Source: Ficedula albicollis
Taxonomy: Eukaryota; Chordata; Aves; Passeriformes; Muscicapidae
DNA length: 64,000 nucleotides
Reading direction: 5' to 3'
Assembly: GCF_000247815.1 (NCBI RefSeq)
Contig: NC_021676.1
Coordinates: forward strand, 581,181 to 645,180
In this document: positions 23,901-38,205 of the stretch, piece by piece
How positions within the stretch are numbered: position 1 is the first letter of the stretch
Layout of the letters: each line of letters starts with the position of its first letter
The notes under the pieces: generated by a model
What the model was told of the DNA's origin: nothing
What the model saw: the letters and a program-made list of their open reading frames with translations, nothing else
The model's database searches: none
Position numbers and translations under genes: made by a program

Positions 23901-25536
23901 AAGGGAAAGGGAAAGGGAAAGGGAAAGGGAAAGGGAAAGGGAAAGGGAAAGGGAAAGGGAAAGGGAAAGGGAAAGGGAAAGGGAAAGGGAAAGGGAAAGG
24001 GAAAGGGAAAGGGAAAGGGAAAGGGAAAGGGAAAGGGAAAGGGAAAGGGAAAGGGAAAGGGAAAGGGAAAGGGAAAGGGAAAGGGAAAGGGAAAGGGAAA
24101 GGGAAAGGGAAAGGGAAAGGGAAAGGGAAAGGGAAAGGGAAAGGGAAAGGGAAAGGGAAAGGGAAAGGGAAAGGGAAAGGGAAAGGGAAAGGGAAAGGGA
24201 AAGGGAAAGGGAAAGGGAAAGGGAAAGGGAAAGGGAAAGGGAAAGGGAAAGGGAAAGGGAAAGGGAAAGGGAAAGGGAAAGGGAAAGGGAAAGGGAAAGG
24301 GAAAGGGAAAGGGAAAGGGAAAGGGAAAGGGAAAGGGAAAGGGAAAGGGAAAGGGAAAGGGAAAGGGAAAGGGAAAGGGAAAGGGAAAGGGAAAGGGAAA
24401 GGGAAAGGGAAAGGGAAAGGGAAAGGGAAAGGGAAAGGGAAAGGGAAAGGGAAAGGGAAAGGGAAAGGGAAAGGGAAAGGGAAAGGGAAAGGGAAAGGGA
24501 AAGGGAAAGGGAAAGGGAAAGGGAAAGGGAAAGGGAAAGGGAAAGGGAAAGGGAAAGGGAAAGGGAAAGGGAAAGGGAAAGGGAAAGGGAAAGGGAAAGG
24601 GAAAGGGAAAGGGAAAGGGAAAGGGAAAGGGAAAGGGAAAGGGAAAGGGAAAGGGAAAGGGAAAGGGAAAGGGAAAGGGAAAGGGAAAGGGAAAGGGAAA
24701 GGGAAAGGGAAAGGGAAAGGGAAAGGGAAAGGGAAAGGGAAAGGGAAAGGGAAAGGGAAAGGGAAAGGGAAAGGGAAAGGGAAAGGGAAAGGGAAAGGGA
24801 AAGGGAAAGGGAAAGGGAAAGGGAAAGGGAAAGGGAAAGGGAAAGGGAAAGGGAAAGGGAAAGGGAAAGGGAAAGGGAAAGGGAAAGGGAAAGGGAAAGG
24901 GAAAGGGAAAGGGAAAGGGAAAGGGAAAGGGAAAGGGAAAGGGAAAGGGAAAGGGAAAGGGAAAGGGAAAGGGAAAGGGAAAGGGAAAGGGAAAGGGAAA
25001 GGGAAAGGGAAAGGGAAAGGGAAAGGGAAAGGGAAAGGGAAAGGGAAAGGGAAAGGGAAAGGGAAAGGGAAAGGGAAAGGGAAAGGGAAAGGGAAAGGGA
25101 AAGGGAAAGGGAAAGGGAAAGGGAAAGGGAAAGGGAAAGGGAAAGGGAAAGGGAAAGGGAAAGGGAAAGGGAAAGGGAAAGGGAAAGGGAAAGGGAAAGG
25201 GAAAGGGAAAGGGAAAGGGAAAGGGAAAGGGAAAGGGAAAGGGAAAGGGAAAGGGAAAGGGAAAGGGAAAGGGAAAGGGAAAGGGAAAGGGAAAGGGAAA
25301 GGGAAAGGGAAAGGGAAAGGGAAAGGGAAAGGGAAAGGGAAAGGGAAAGGGAAAGGGAAAGGGAAAGGGAAAGGGAAAGGGAAAGGGAAAGGGAAAGGGA
25401 AAGGGAAAGGGAAAGGGAAAGGGAAAGGGAAAGGGAAAGGGAAAGGGAAAGGGAAAGGGAAAGGGAAAGGGAAAGGGAAAGGGAAAGGGAAAGGGAAAGG
25501 GAAAGGGAAAGGGAAAGGGAAAGGGAAAGGGAAAGG
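20903..25536 (+). repeat. (GGGAAA)n array, about 770 copies, pure polypurine
   Basis: About 4.63 kb of GGGAAA with no substitution that I can see; the plus strand is purine-only throughout. Such a tract can form triplex (H-DNA) and, with its GGG runs three bases apart, G-quadruplexes. The perfect purity is remarkable and could reflect recent expansion or consensus flattening. Very long open frames over it are artefacts of the hexamer. Confidence 0.97.
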
Positions 25537-25920
25537 GGAAATGGGAAAGGGAAATGGGAAATGGGAAATGGAAATGGGAAAGGAAAAGAGAGAAGGGAAG
25601 GGGAAATGGGAAAATGGAAAGGGAAAGGGGAAAAGGAAAAGGGAAAAGGGAAAGGGAAATGGGAAAAGGGAAAGGGAAATGGGAAAAGGGAAAGGGGAAA
25701 GGGGAAAGGGGAAATGGGAAATGGAAATGGGAAAGGGAAAGGGAAAGAGAGAAGGGAAGGGGAAATGGGAAAATGGAAAGGGAAAGGGGAAAAGGAAAAG
25801 GGAAAAGGGAAAGGGAAATGGGAAAAGGGAAAGGGAAATGGGAAAAGGGAAAGGGGAAAGGGGAAAGGGAAAGGGAAGGGGAAATGGGAAATAGGAAAGG
25901 GAAGGAAAGGGAAAGGAAGG
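25537..25920. repeat. Degenerate GGGAAA/GGGAAAT flank with a 159-bp duplication
   Basis: The array edge degrades into GGGAAAT, GGGGAAA and GGGAAAA variants. The segment starting GAGAGAAGGGAAG at 25588 is repeated at 25747 (offset 159) for over 100 bases, so variant units were duplicated as a block. Confidence 0.92.
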
Positions 25921-26665
25921 CAGTGCAGGACAGGGAAGGGGGAGAACTGGAGTTGTGCCTTGCTGTACAGCACTTCTTGCTTCACTGTTATTTTTATTAC
26001 TTGCTATTGCCCAGGGCATGAGTTTACACCGAGTGAGAAGTGCAGGAACAAGGAACCATTTCTATTTTTTCTCTCCTACATTCCCATGCTACAGTCACTG
26101 ATGTTGCACAACTTCTGTCCCCATTATTTTCAGGATATTTTCCTGCTTCTCCATCACACGAGGCTCTGTCTCATCAGAAGCTGAGCAGCAATTTCCTTCA
26201 GAGCTCAGATCACAGACATGAAAACGTTCAGCACCAGCAGGATGATTTACAAAAGGCACTGTCCTCTGCATCCTCCACACAGACACCTGCCTCCCTGTCT
26301 CCTCTTTTATGACAGGTAGCCAGTGAAGTAATGGAGTAGAAACGAAGTAATAAAATAAAGATAAATCATTCATCTAAGGAAGGTCTGCAAAAGACCAATT
26401 AAAGTAATGCCTCAGACACACTGCCATAACAAATCATACCTATGGGAAGGAGGCAGCATGAGCAAGCCTGCAATTACTATTTTGTCCAATTATATCCTCA
26501 GAGATTTCTAGCTCCAGCACAATAAAAGATTAACAAATTAAAATATATTTTAAAAAATGAATCTCTATCTTTTTTTCCAGTAAGCTATTAAAGGAAGTAA
26601 TAGTGACAAATCTCTGCCTGGAGAGAAACATGCACAGAACCAAGAGCAGCTGCAGGCAGCATCAC
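25921..26665. other. AT-rich non-repetitive DNA
   Basis: About 745 bases. AATAAA-like and AT-rich motifs occur at 26,345-26,560, but there is no evidence of a transcript end. No gene recognised. Confidence 0.5.
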
Positions 26666-27838
26666 TGAGGATGAGGAGGGTTTGCAGAGCTGGGCACTCA
26701 GAGCACACAGTGAGGATGAGGAGGGTTTGCAGAGCTGGGCACTCAGAGCACACAGTGAGGATGAGGAGGGTTTGCAGAGCTGGGCACTCAGAGCACACAG
26801 TGAGGATGAGGAGGGTTTGCAGAGCTGGGCACTCAGAGCACACAGTGAGGATGAGGAGGGTTTGCAGAGCTGGGCACTCAGAGCACACAGTGAGGATGAG
26901 GAGGGTTTGCAGAGCTGGGCACTCAGAGCACACAGTGAGGATGAGGAGGGTTTGCAGAGCTGGGCACTCAGAGCACACAGTGAGGATGAGGAGGGTTTGC
27001 AGAGCTGGGCACTCAGAGCACACAGTGAGGATGAGGAGGGTTTGCAGAGCTGGGCACTCAGAGCACACAGTGAGGATGAGGAGGGTTTGCAGAGCTGGGC
27101 ACTCAGAGCACACAGTGAGGATGAGGAGGGTTTGCAGAGCTGGGCACTCAGAGCACACAGTGAGGATGAGGAGGGTTTGCAGAGCTGGGCACTCAGAGCA
27201 CACAGTGAGGATGAGGAGGGTTTGCAGAGCTGGGCACTCAGAGCACACAGTGAGGATGAGGAGGGTTTGCAGAGCTGGGCACTCAGGGCACACAGTGAGG
27301 ATGAGGAGGGTTTGCAGAGCTGGGCACTCAGGGCACACAGTGAGGATGAGGAGGGTTTGCAGAGCTGGGCACTCAGGGCACACAGTGAGGATGAGGAGGG
27401 TTTGCAGAGCTGGGCACTCAGGGCACACAGTGAGGATGAGGAGGGTTTGCAGAGCTGGGCACTCAGGGCACACAGTGAGGATGAGGAGGGTTTGCAGAGC
27501 TGGGCACTCAGGGCACACAGTGAGGATGAGGAGGGTTTGCAGAGCTGGGCACTCAGGGCACACAGTGAGGATGAGGAGGGTTTGCAGAGCTGGGCACTCA
27601 GGGCACACAGTGAGGATGAGGAGGGTTTGCAGAGCTGGGCACTCAGGGCACACAGTGAGGATGAGGAGGGTTTGCAGAGCTGGGCACTCAGGGCACACAG
27701 TGAGGATGAGGAGGGTTTGCAGAGCTGGGCACTCAGGGCACACAGTGAGGATGAGGAGGGTTTGCAGAGCTGGGCACTCAGGGCACACAGTGAGGATGAG
27801 GAGGGTTTGCAGAGCTGGGCACTCAGGGCAGGACAATC
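26666..27838. repeat. 45-bp minisatellite, 26 copies in two blocks
   Basis: TGAGGATGAGGAGGG recurs every 45 bases from 26666 to 27791. The first 13 or so copies carry CACTCAGAGCACACAG; the rest carry CACTCAGGGCACACAG, with no intermixing. The last unit runs into GGACAATCACTGAGGATGAG and then the 723-bp duplication. Confidence 0.96.
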
Positions 27839-27852
27839 ACTGAGGATGAGGA

Positions 27853-29298
27853 AGGTCTGCAGACCCACACGAGCCCAAACCCTGCCCTGGCAGGCAAGGA
27901 CTCTCCTGGAACAGGTACAAAGGCTGGACCCTGCACTGCCTTGGGCACCAGAGCTGCAGCAGAATTCTGGCTCAGAATTTTATTCCTTGTCTAGAGTCCT
28001 CTCTAAAAATAGCTCCCATTCCCTCCACATCTGTTGATTTTCAAACGATTTTCTAGCACTGGTGTCTAATTAGACCATATCACTGCCTGCTGCAATTACA
28101 GGGCATTACTGACTGGGTGACCCATGGAAACCCTTCTCACACTTCAAAGAAAACCTCCATCAATACTACACTCCAGATTTCAAAGTCGAGCAGAAAGACT
28201 CAAGAAAACAGGTTTGGGGATTTTTAGCTTATCATTTCTGACCACTTCAAAGGTTTACAACAAAATTCAGTGTCAAAAGCAGTGAACACGAGCTGAACAC
28301 TGGTGAGACTGCAAAGCACAGAAATGCAGTGTGACAGAGTTAACTGAAGCATGATCACCCAGGCTCCCAGACAAATCTGGATCACTTGAGTGGACTGGCA
28401 CGGCTTGGAGGGGATTTTCTTTCATTTATAATTAACCACGGGGCTGTCACATCCCTGCATCCCCAGGGGGGAGTGTTTACAGGGAGAGCTCTGCAGGACA
28501 CGGAGCTGGGAGCCAGGAAAGGTGAGAGGGAGTTCTGTGTGCACCAGAGGGATGCTCAGCACACCATTTCCCTTCAGGTCTGCAGACCCACACGAGCCCA
28601 AACCCTGCCCTGGCAGGCAAGGACTGTCCTGGAACAGGTACAAAGGCTGGACCCTGCACTGCCTTGGGCACCAGAGCTGCAGCAGAATTCTGGCTCAGAA
28701 TTTTATTCCTTGTCTAGAGTCCTAGCTAAAAATAGCTCCCGTTCCCTCCACATCTGTTGATTTTCAAACGATTTTCTAGCACTGGTGTCTAATTAGAGCA
28801 TATCACTGCCTGCTGCAATTACAGGGCATTACTGACTGGGTGACCCATGGAAACCCTTCTCACACTTCAAAGAAAACCTCCATCAATACTACACTCCAGA
28901 TTCCAAAGTCTAGCAGAAAGACTCAAGAAAACAGGTTTGGGGATTTTTAGCTTATCATTTCTGACCACTTCAAAGGTTTACAACAAAATTCAGTGTCAAA
29001 AGCAGTGAACACGAGCTGAACACTGGTGAGACTGCAAAGCACAGAAATGCAGTGTGACAGAGTTAACTGAAGCATGATCACCCAGGCTCCCAGACAAATC
29101 TGGATCACTTGAGTGGACTGGCACGGCTTGGAGGGGATTTTCTTTCATTTATAATTAACCACGGGGCTGTCACATCCCTGCATCCCCAGGGGGGAGTGTT
29201 TACAGGGAGAGCTCTGCAGGACACGGAGCTGGGAGCCAGGAAAGGTGAGAGGGAGTTCTGTGTGCACCAGAGGGATGCTCAGCACACCATTTCCCTTC
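27853..29298. repeat. 723-bp tandem duplication, about 99% identical
   Basis: 27853-28575 is repeated at 28576-29298. The differences I noticed are few (CTCTCCTGG/CTGTCCTGG, CTCTCTAAA/CTAGCTAAA, CTCCCATTCC/CTCCCGTTCC, TAGACCATAT/TAGAGCATAT, GATTTCAAAGTCGAG/GATTCCAAAGTCTAG). The block begins at the end of the 45-bp array and ends where the 43-bp array starts. It contains no recognised gene. Confidence 0.96.
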
Positions 29299-30658
<1,360 letters not shown>

Positions 30659-31150
30659 CTGTGCCACAGCAGGGACAGAGATCAGATCTGGATTTCCCCT
30701 CACTCTGTGCCACAGCAGGGACAGAGATCAGATCTGGATTTCCCCTCACTCTGTGCCACAGCAGGGACAGAGATCAGATCTGGATTTCCCCTCACTCTGT
30801 GCCACAGCAGGGACAGAGATCAGATCTGGATTTCCCCTCACTCTGTGCCACAGCAGGGACAGAGATCAGATCTGGATTTCCCCTCACTCTGTGCCACAGC
30901 AGGGACAGAGATCAGATCTGGATTTCCCCTCACTCTGTGCCACAGCAGGGACAGAGATCAGATCTGGATTTCCCCTCACTCTGTGCCACAGCAGGGACAG
31001 AGATCAGATCTGGATTTCCCCTCACTCTGTGCCACAGCAGGGACAGAGATCAGATCTGGATTTCCCCTCACTCTGTGCCACAGCAGGGACAGAGATCAGA
31101 TCTGGATTTCCCCTCACTCTGTGCCACAGCAGGGACAGAGATCAGATCTG
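30659..31150. repeat. 46-bp minisatellite, 11 copies (sister family of the 43-bp array)
   Basis: GTGCCACAGCAGGGACAGAG recurs every 46 bases from 30661 to 31121. Units end GGATTTCCCCTCACTCT, three bases longer than in the array to the left. The two families do not mix. Confidence 0.96.
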
Positions 31151-32154
31151 GGTTCCAGGGCAGTGATGCAAGTCAGGCAATCAGTAAATGACATCTGCAG
31201 AGCAGCAGGCCCCAGTAAGCAGCCAAGTGCATTATTTTGTGAAGATCACAGATTTCCCCTCTCACTAGTTGTGTGTAACTCCTGCAGCCTGGCACCCCTG
31301 CCAGTCCCTGCCCCGCTGACCTCCATGGGAACCCCCAAAGGAGCACCCTCAGGCTGAGAACTCCAGTATCCAGCCAGGGGAATGGTTTCACTGGGAATGG
31401 CCCCACAGGCTCCCACCAGCACTGCCTGCTGCTCTCCAGCCCCTGCTCAGTTCTGGGGGCTCCACCAGGCCGCACAACCTGCTCCAGCTGAGCTCAGGAC
31501 AAACACAAAGAACATGATGAAAAACCTCTTGTCCTCCAATGAAAGTTGACACAGAAAATCAGGTGTTTCCATTAAGTTCTTGGAACTTTCATTCCAGCCC
31601 AGAGATGTCCCTTTCTGCCTCGGGGTGAAAAGACAGTATCTCCTCATCCATCACCAGTGTGAAAAGCGTAAAGCCAAATCTCAGTTCAGGTCCAACAAAA
31701 GCAACATTTAACGATGCCACACAAGAAGCAAGAACAAAAAAAAGTTTGGAAAAAACCTGCAGTAGGAAGCAGCACTTCAAATAAACAAGCAGCAAAGGAT
31801 GTGAAAAGCTGTAATCCATTCCTTGTTAGAAATATTCCTCACTGGATGGCTCAGCTCAAGGCACAGCCTTTGGAGCTTATCCTCCCCAGATGACTGCAGG
31901 TAAAACCTGCCAGGTGAGCTGCAGGATGCATTGATCAGAGAGGATTTAGCTAAGGCAACATGAAAACATCCAGCTCTACCCTTCAGTGAGGGGGAAAGAG
32001 AAGAAAGCAAACCTGCAAGCCATCATCACTGGGTAGAAATTAGGCTTTAGTGATTAATTAACTACAGAGAAAACGCTAGATGAGAGTTAAAATAATGGCA
32101 TTTCTCTGTGGAGAAAAAAATTTAAAAAGTAGATGTCAGAAAAGGAGTGATACA
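31151..32154. other. Non-repetitive DNA, no gene recognised
   Basis: About 1 kb with no recognisable coding or repeat element. Confidence 0.5.
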
Positions 32155-32456
32155 CTCACCTGGGGCACTCACCCTCACCTGGGGCACTCACCCTCACCTG
32201 TCCCCTCCCTGGGGCACTCACACTCACACTCACCCTCACCTGTCCCCTCCCTGGGGCACTCACACTCACACTCCCTCACCTGTCCCCACTCACCCTCACC
32301 TGTCCCCTCCCTGGGGCACTCACACTCACACTCACCCTCACCTGTCCCCTCCCTGGGACACTCACCCTCACCTGGGGCACTCATCCTCACCTGTCCCCTC
32401 CCTGGGGCACTCACCCTCACCTGGGGCACTCACCCTCACCTGTCCCCTCCCTGCCC
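32155..32456. repeat. CTCACCTGGGGCACTCACCCT minisatellite (compound)
   Basis: Interleaved short motifs CTCACCCTCACCTG, TCCCCTCCCTGGGGCA and CTCACACTCACA form an irregular array. On the minus strand the units repeat CAGGTGAGGGTGAGTG, which contains two overlapping 5' splice-donor-like sites each time. Confidence 0.9.
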
Positions 32457-35177
32457 CAGGGCAGTTTTTCCACCTGTCCCCTGGCACTGCTTTATTTCCT
32501 GGAGTAGCCAGCTGAGCCCACACTGACTCCAGACTCTTTCCAGGGATGCAGCACCGAAATCCCCTCGGGCTGGGAAGGGAAATGAGTTCAAATCCACAAT
32601 CTGAGCTCACCCAGGAGCCGCTGGGAACAAGTGCTGCATCCCAGATGTGTTCTTGTTTTATGAATCATGATGCTCTAGCAATTAACTCATTTCAAGAGGA
32701 TAGAGCTGCTTCGAAGGTTTATTTTTACTTTTGGTTTGAGTTAAAAATATATATTCTTGTCAGTGAGACATGTTGACAAATTCTCCTTTGGTTTCAGAGC
32801 ATATATTTTGTTTTTATGTGCTATTCTAAATCAAGCACAGAGCCAAAAAAAAAAAAAACCAAACCCCATGATGTATTCAGCTCTATGATCAAGTTTCATT
32901 TCAAGTCAAAACAGAAAGTATTAACAGTCAATGACAGGGCAGGGAGTGAAGTGGCAGGTAAGAGATCCAGGAGCTCTGCTCTCTGGGCACATTTCTGTGT
33001 TTGCTCGTTACAGCCCTTCCCAAAGTTCTCAGTATTGGCAGGAAAGCCCCCATGAGAAGCAGCCCATTGCTGACTGACCCTGCAGCCCCAGCAGCAGCAC
33101 CTGGCAGAAGAGCACCTGTGAGAATGTCCCAGCTCTGTCCTGCCCGGAGGAGGGACTCGCTGCTTTTTGACAGTGCAGTCCTGCTGCCTCTCCTCCCCTG
33201 GGCTTTTGTGGTGCCCCAGAGCAGGAGCAAAATGTAACCCTCAGGTTCAGCTCCAGCCCAACACAGAACTGTTTCCCAATTAGTTCAGGTTATAAAGCTT
33301 CCTTTCAAATTCAGCTGGAAAAAAGGGTATTTTCCCTTCAAGTTCCAGCCAGTGGCATTCCCATGCTCTGGGGTCTGTGGAAAGGCCCAGACTCCACAAC
33401 TGCACAGAAAAGAACTCTCTGGCACTGAGAATGTGCAAGTGAAGCAGGCAGGATGCAGGCACCAGCAGAGCATCTTCCTCCACCAAAACGAGCCCATTCC
33501 TGTTGGTTTATGCCTCAAGCAGCCTTTCACTGGTTCACCAAAATAAATGTTCCAGCCTTTCCAAAAAAACCAACCTCACACATCCCTTGGTTCCCACACC
33601 AAGAGCACTGAAATGAAAACCTCTCCCTTAATCTGTGAAACTGCTGTTCGTTAAGGTTCCACTAATTTAGGTCAGCCAATTGCTTGTAAAAGTGTAAAAG
33701 CTCTTGCAGACTTTCTGCACGCTCAGCAATTAAAGCTCCGTGGCACCTGGCAGTTTGCACCTTGCTCTCAGAGAACAGATCTGCTTTTATGAAGGCACAG
33801 CATGTGGTGTGTAATTACTTCCCAGAAGTCAGCTAGAGCAGTTGGTCTCTTTTACAGTCCAATAACTTTCAACACTAAAATCACTTTAAAGAAACACTTT
33901 AAATGAAATTAAAGAACCAAATGGAGCTTCCATTACTTGAATTATTTTTAATTGCTACGAATGCTGGAAAGGAGTTTGTGCTCCTCTCATTGTGGCATCT
34001 CAGGCTGGAAGCAGCCCCAAAAGCAGAGCATTTCACTGAACTCACACCCCTGGGGCACTGCAGCCTCCATCCCACTGCACTGAAGGCAACAAGAAACTTG
34101 GTTTTAGCAGCAGTTCAGGACTGAAGCCATGCGTGCAGCACTGGGCTGGACCGTGCAGAGCAGAGCTGAGCTCAGGGAGGAGCAGCTCTGCAGTGAGCAC
34201 CTCACAGCAGGGCACCAGAAGCACGTCTGGGAGAGCACTGGCAGCACCCTCAGCGCTGCCAGGAGGGATTGATTCTCCCAGTCACTGGGAGAGCTGGGGG
34301 AGCCCTGCATCCCTGCTGGGGTGATGGTCCAGCTCAGCCCCAGCAGGCTATCCACACACACCCTCCACCGTGCCTCATTTCTCTCCTTCTCTTCCCTTAA
34401 GTCCCTTAAATCACTCACATGAGCACAGTTCTGCCCTCTCCCTGCTTGCCAAATGCAAGAAATCAATTCCAAAGCCGAGGCACCCACTGATGGAAGCTCC
34501 ACAATATCATCAATGCAACTCATCAATATTCCAGAGGTGCATCAGCTGCTCCATTCCCTGTTACCCAGCAGCTGCTCTGGGGTCCCACTCCCTGCTCTCC
34601 ATCCCCTGCAACCCCACTGCTCCCACCGGGCACTCACTGCACCCACCACGACATGCCCGACCCACGCCGGGCTCTCACCACTCCATAAAACAAACCCCTT
34701 AAAACAAAACCCCATAAAACAAAAAACACCCGCAGCAAATGGAGCCAGAGCTCCTGACAGCACAGCTCTTATCTCAGCGAGTTCATCTTTAATCCTGCAG
34801 AGAACTCCATGAAACCGAGCAGAATTTCACTAGATCAAAACCAGAATTCATTATGTGAGAAGATCAGAGATACCACACGACTGGAAATTCTCCAGAGGAA
34901 TGCTGGGGTGAAGGTGCTGGGGATGCCCACACCCAGCCCCAGAGGGGAGCTCTGCAGAGCCCCCAGGGCAGCACAGGCAGGGACCAGGGCAGGACACCAG
35001 GGACTGGGCAAGGTGGGTTTGGCAGCTGTGGCTCAGCCAGGTGGGCTCAGGGGTGACCTCACACCTGCAGGAACCTTCCAGCAGCACAGACCCTCAGCTG
35101 CTGCTGCTGGGACTGCTCCCAGCACGGGGGAAAAGCAAAATCCCACCAAGGCGTTCCTCTGAACTTCATACACTGAC
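32457..35177. other. Non-repetitive DNA, no gene recognised
   Basis: About 2.7 kb, AT-rich around 32,640-32,900 and 33,640-33,960. No coding exon, tandem array or transposon identified. Confidence 0.5.
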
Positions 35178-35322
35178 AGCTGGGCTCTGGCTGGGACGGG
35201 GTTAATTCTCTGCGGCAGCTGGAGCAGGGCTGGGCTGGGGCTTGTGCTGGGAACTGTGGATGGCTCAGGGGTGCTCCTGCTGCCCCTGAGCAGCGCTCAC
35301 AGAGCCAAGGCTGGGGCTGCCA
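35178..35322. mobile_element. Degraded avian endogenous-retrovirus LTR-like remnant
   Basis: The order of short blocks GCTGGGACGGGGTTAATTCT, GGCAGCTGG, TTGTGCTGGGAACTGTGG, TGAGCAGCGCTCACAGAG and CCAAGG resembles a common bird ERV LTR as I recall it (…GGAGTTAATTTTCTTC…TGAGCAGTGCTTACACAGAG…). No internal genes remain. It abuts the G-rich array at 35.33 kb. Identification rests on memory of the family and needs a repeat-library search. Confidence 0.45.
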
Positions 35323-35410
35323 AGGGGGGCCATGGGGTACCCAGGGGGAATGGGGGTGCCCAGGGGTGCCCAGGTGGGAATGGGGGTGCTCAGGGGTGCC
35401 CAGGGGGAAT
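35323..35410. repeat. G-rich GGGGGTGCTCAGGGGTGCCCAG minisatellite, left part
   Basis: Units built on GGTGCYCAGGGGGAATGGG, ending CAGGGGGAATG before a G homopolymer. The same units resume on the right at 36159. Confidence 0.9.
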
Positions 35411-36300
<890 letters not shown>

Positions 36301-36473
36301 CAACCAGCCCAGCTGGCCCCCGGTGACATCTCAGGGCCAGCATGCCCCAGGCGCAGTGACTGAGCTGAGCCCTGCTGGCCTGGGGTGCTGAACCTGCCCA
36401 CGAGCTGGCAGTGACCTCCTTGCTCTGCTCACCTTGCTCACCTGGCCTTGCTCTGCCTGCTGAGCTGCCCTGA

Positions 36474-36885
36474 CCCCGGCCCCAAACCCTCCTCCCTAAA
36501 ACCCTGCCCCAAACCCTCCTCCCTAAAACCCTGCCCCAAACCCCCCTCCCTTCCACCCTGCCCCAAACCCTCCTCCCTAAAACCCTGCCCCAAACCCTCC
36601 TCCCTAAAACCCTGCCCCAAACCCCCCTCCCTTCCACCCTGCCCCAAACCCTCCTCCCTAAAACCCTGCCCCAAACCCTCCTCCCTAAAACCCTGCCCCA
36701 AACCCCCCTCCCTTCCACCCTGCCCCAAACCCTCCTCCCTAAAACCCTGCCCCAAACCCTCCTCCCTAAAACCCTGCCCCAAACCCCCCTCCCTTCCACC
36801 CTGCCCCAAACCCTCCTCCCTAAAACCCTGCCCCAAACCCTCCTCCCTTCCACCCTGCCCCGACCCCTGCCCCAAACCCTCCTCC
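36474..36885. repeat. 27-bp minisatellite organised as 81-bp A-A-B higher-order units
   Basis: Monomer A ends CTCCTCCCTAAAAC and monomer B ends CCCCTCCCTTCCACC. The B landmark CTTCCACCCT recurs at 36550, 36631, 36712 and 36793, exactly 81 bases apart, showing an A-A-B trimer as the amplified unit. The C-rich CCCTAAAACCCTG segments resemble vertebrate telomere repeats by composition but are not TTAGGG arrays. Confidence 0.95.
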
Positions 36886-38205
36886 CTCCCTTCCACCCCC
36901 AGCTCTCCTCCTCATCCCCGAGTCAGGCTCAGCTGCTGCTGGGGTTACAGAGCAGCCACAGCCAGCGAGGATCAATTGATCTCAGATGCCTCAAAAGCTC
37001 GGGCAAGTTTGTTCTCCAGATAAAATATGAGCAGCAGTGACGTGGTGAGTTAGCTCCGGGTGTTATCAGCACTCACTCCCTTCAAACACATTAACAGCTC
37101 TTTCATTATTTATGCATTACCAGGGTGTCAATCCATATTATGAATTATGAGCCTGATTCTGCTCCCAGTAACATTAATGGCAGACAAATATGTCTCCACA
37201 CTTAATATATTCTTTTCAATGTCATTAACTTATTAGTGAATATCAAGTTCTGCTGTCACTACAAAACACTTCATGTTATTCTACAAAATGATCTAGTATC
37301 TCAGAGAAGGAAAAATGCATTTTAGAAGAACAGTCATCTCTCTTCTGAAGAGCCCAAGACAGAACATCTCTCTGATGTCACTACTTTCAACATTAATTTA
37401 ATTTTAATAATCCATATTTTACTCCAGCCCAAGTGGTTCAAGTAACAAAAGAAGGCAGGGAATGTCTCAGAAGTGACACCACTTCCTGCCAAATGAACTA
37501 AAACAAACCAGCAAAAACCAAAACCAAACTAACAAAAACCAAAACCAAACTAACACCACAGGAAAAAAACAAGCAAAACCAAAACCCAACAAGCCAACAA
37601 AACCAAAGCCAACCCCTTACTGCTTTCTAAGAACTCATTCTGGATGGGCCCAGCTATTTGCCCAGATCAGCACATCCCCTCCTAACTACAAACTTCACTG
37701 AGCACACCCACAATTCTAGAAAAAAATAAAAACAAATCCAGACCACTCAGAACCATAGATCAAGGGAAATAATCCTCTCACAGTAAAAAAACCACAAAGC
37801 ACCAGGGATTTGATGAGCATGAGAAATCAATCGTGCATCAAGTGACTGATGCAGTTTATTTTAAGTCCTTTTCTGATTTATTGCCACCAATTTGCATAGA
37901 TAATAGAACAAGACATCCTCTTAAAGTCTTAATCAGGAATTAAAACGTAATCCACTGCTGCATCTCTCTCTGCTCGTCACTGGGGCACACAATTAATGCC
38001 TGGTGTCAGTTTTACCACAGGGATTGGAAGGAGGCACTTTGGGCTGCTCTGTGACACCACCACCCATCTGTGGCTGTAAAAGCTGCAAACCAAAAACCAG
38101 CCAGCAAATCCTGCAGGCTGCAGCAGGCTGAGAGCACAGGGCTGAGCTGCTCTCCCAGAGCAATCTGCTGCCCAGCCCAGCTGCAGCCTGTGCCCCAAAC
38201 AGCCC
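36886..38205. other. AT-rich unique DNA with an A/C-rich low-complexity patch
   Basis: About 1.3 kb. Positions 37060-37420 are rich in ATTA/TAAT cores with balanced composition, as in conserved developmental enhancers. Positions about 37499-37612 are low-complexity ACCAAAAC-like sequence. No gene recognised. Confidence 0.5.

Noticed and set aside
20700..26021. Open frames of about 1,700 codons across the GGGAAA array
   Set aside because: A hexamer with no stop in any frame; dipeptide products on both strands; no coding evidence.
26666..27838. CRISPR-like regularly spaced array
   Set aside because: The whole 45-bp unit is repeated without variable spacers, and the context is vertebrate. The same applies to the other arrays.
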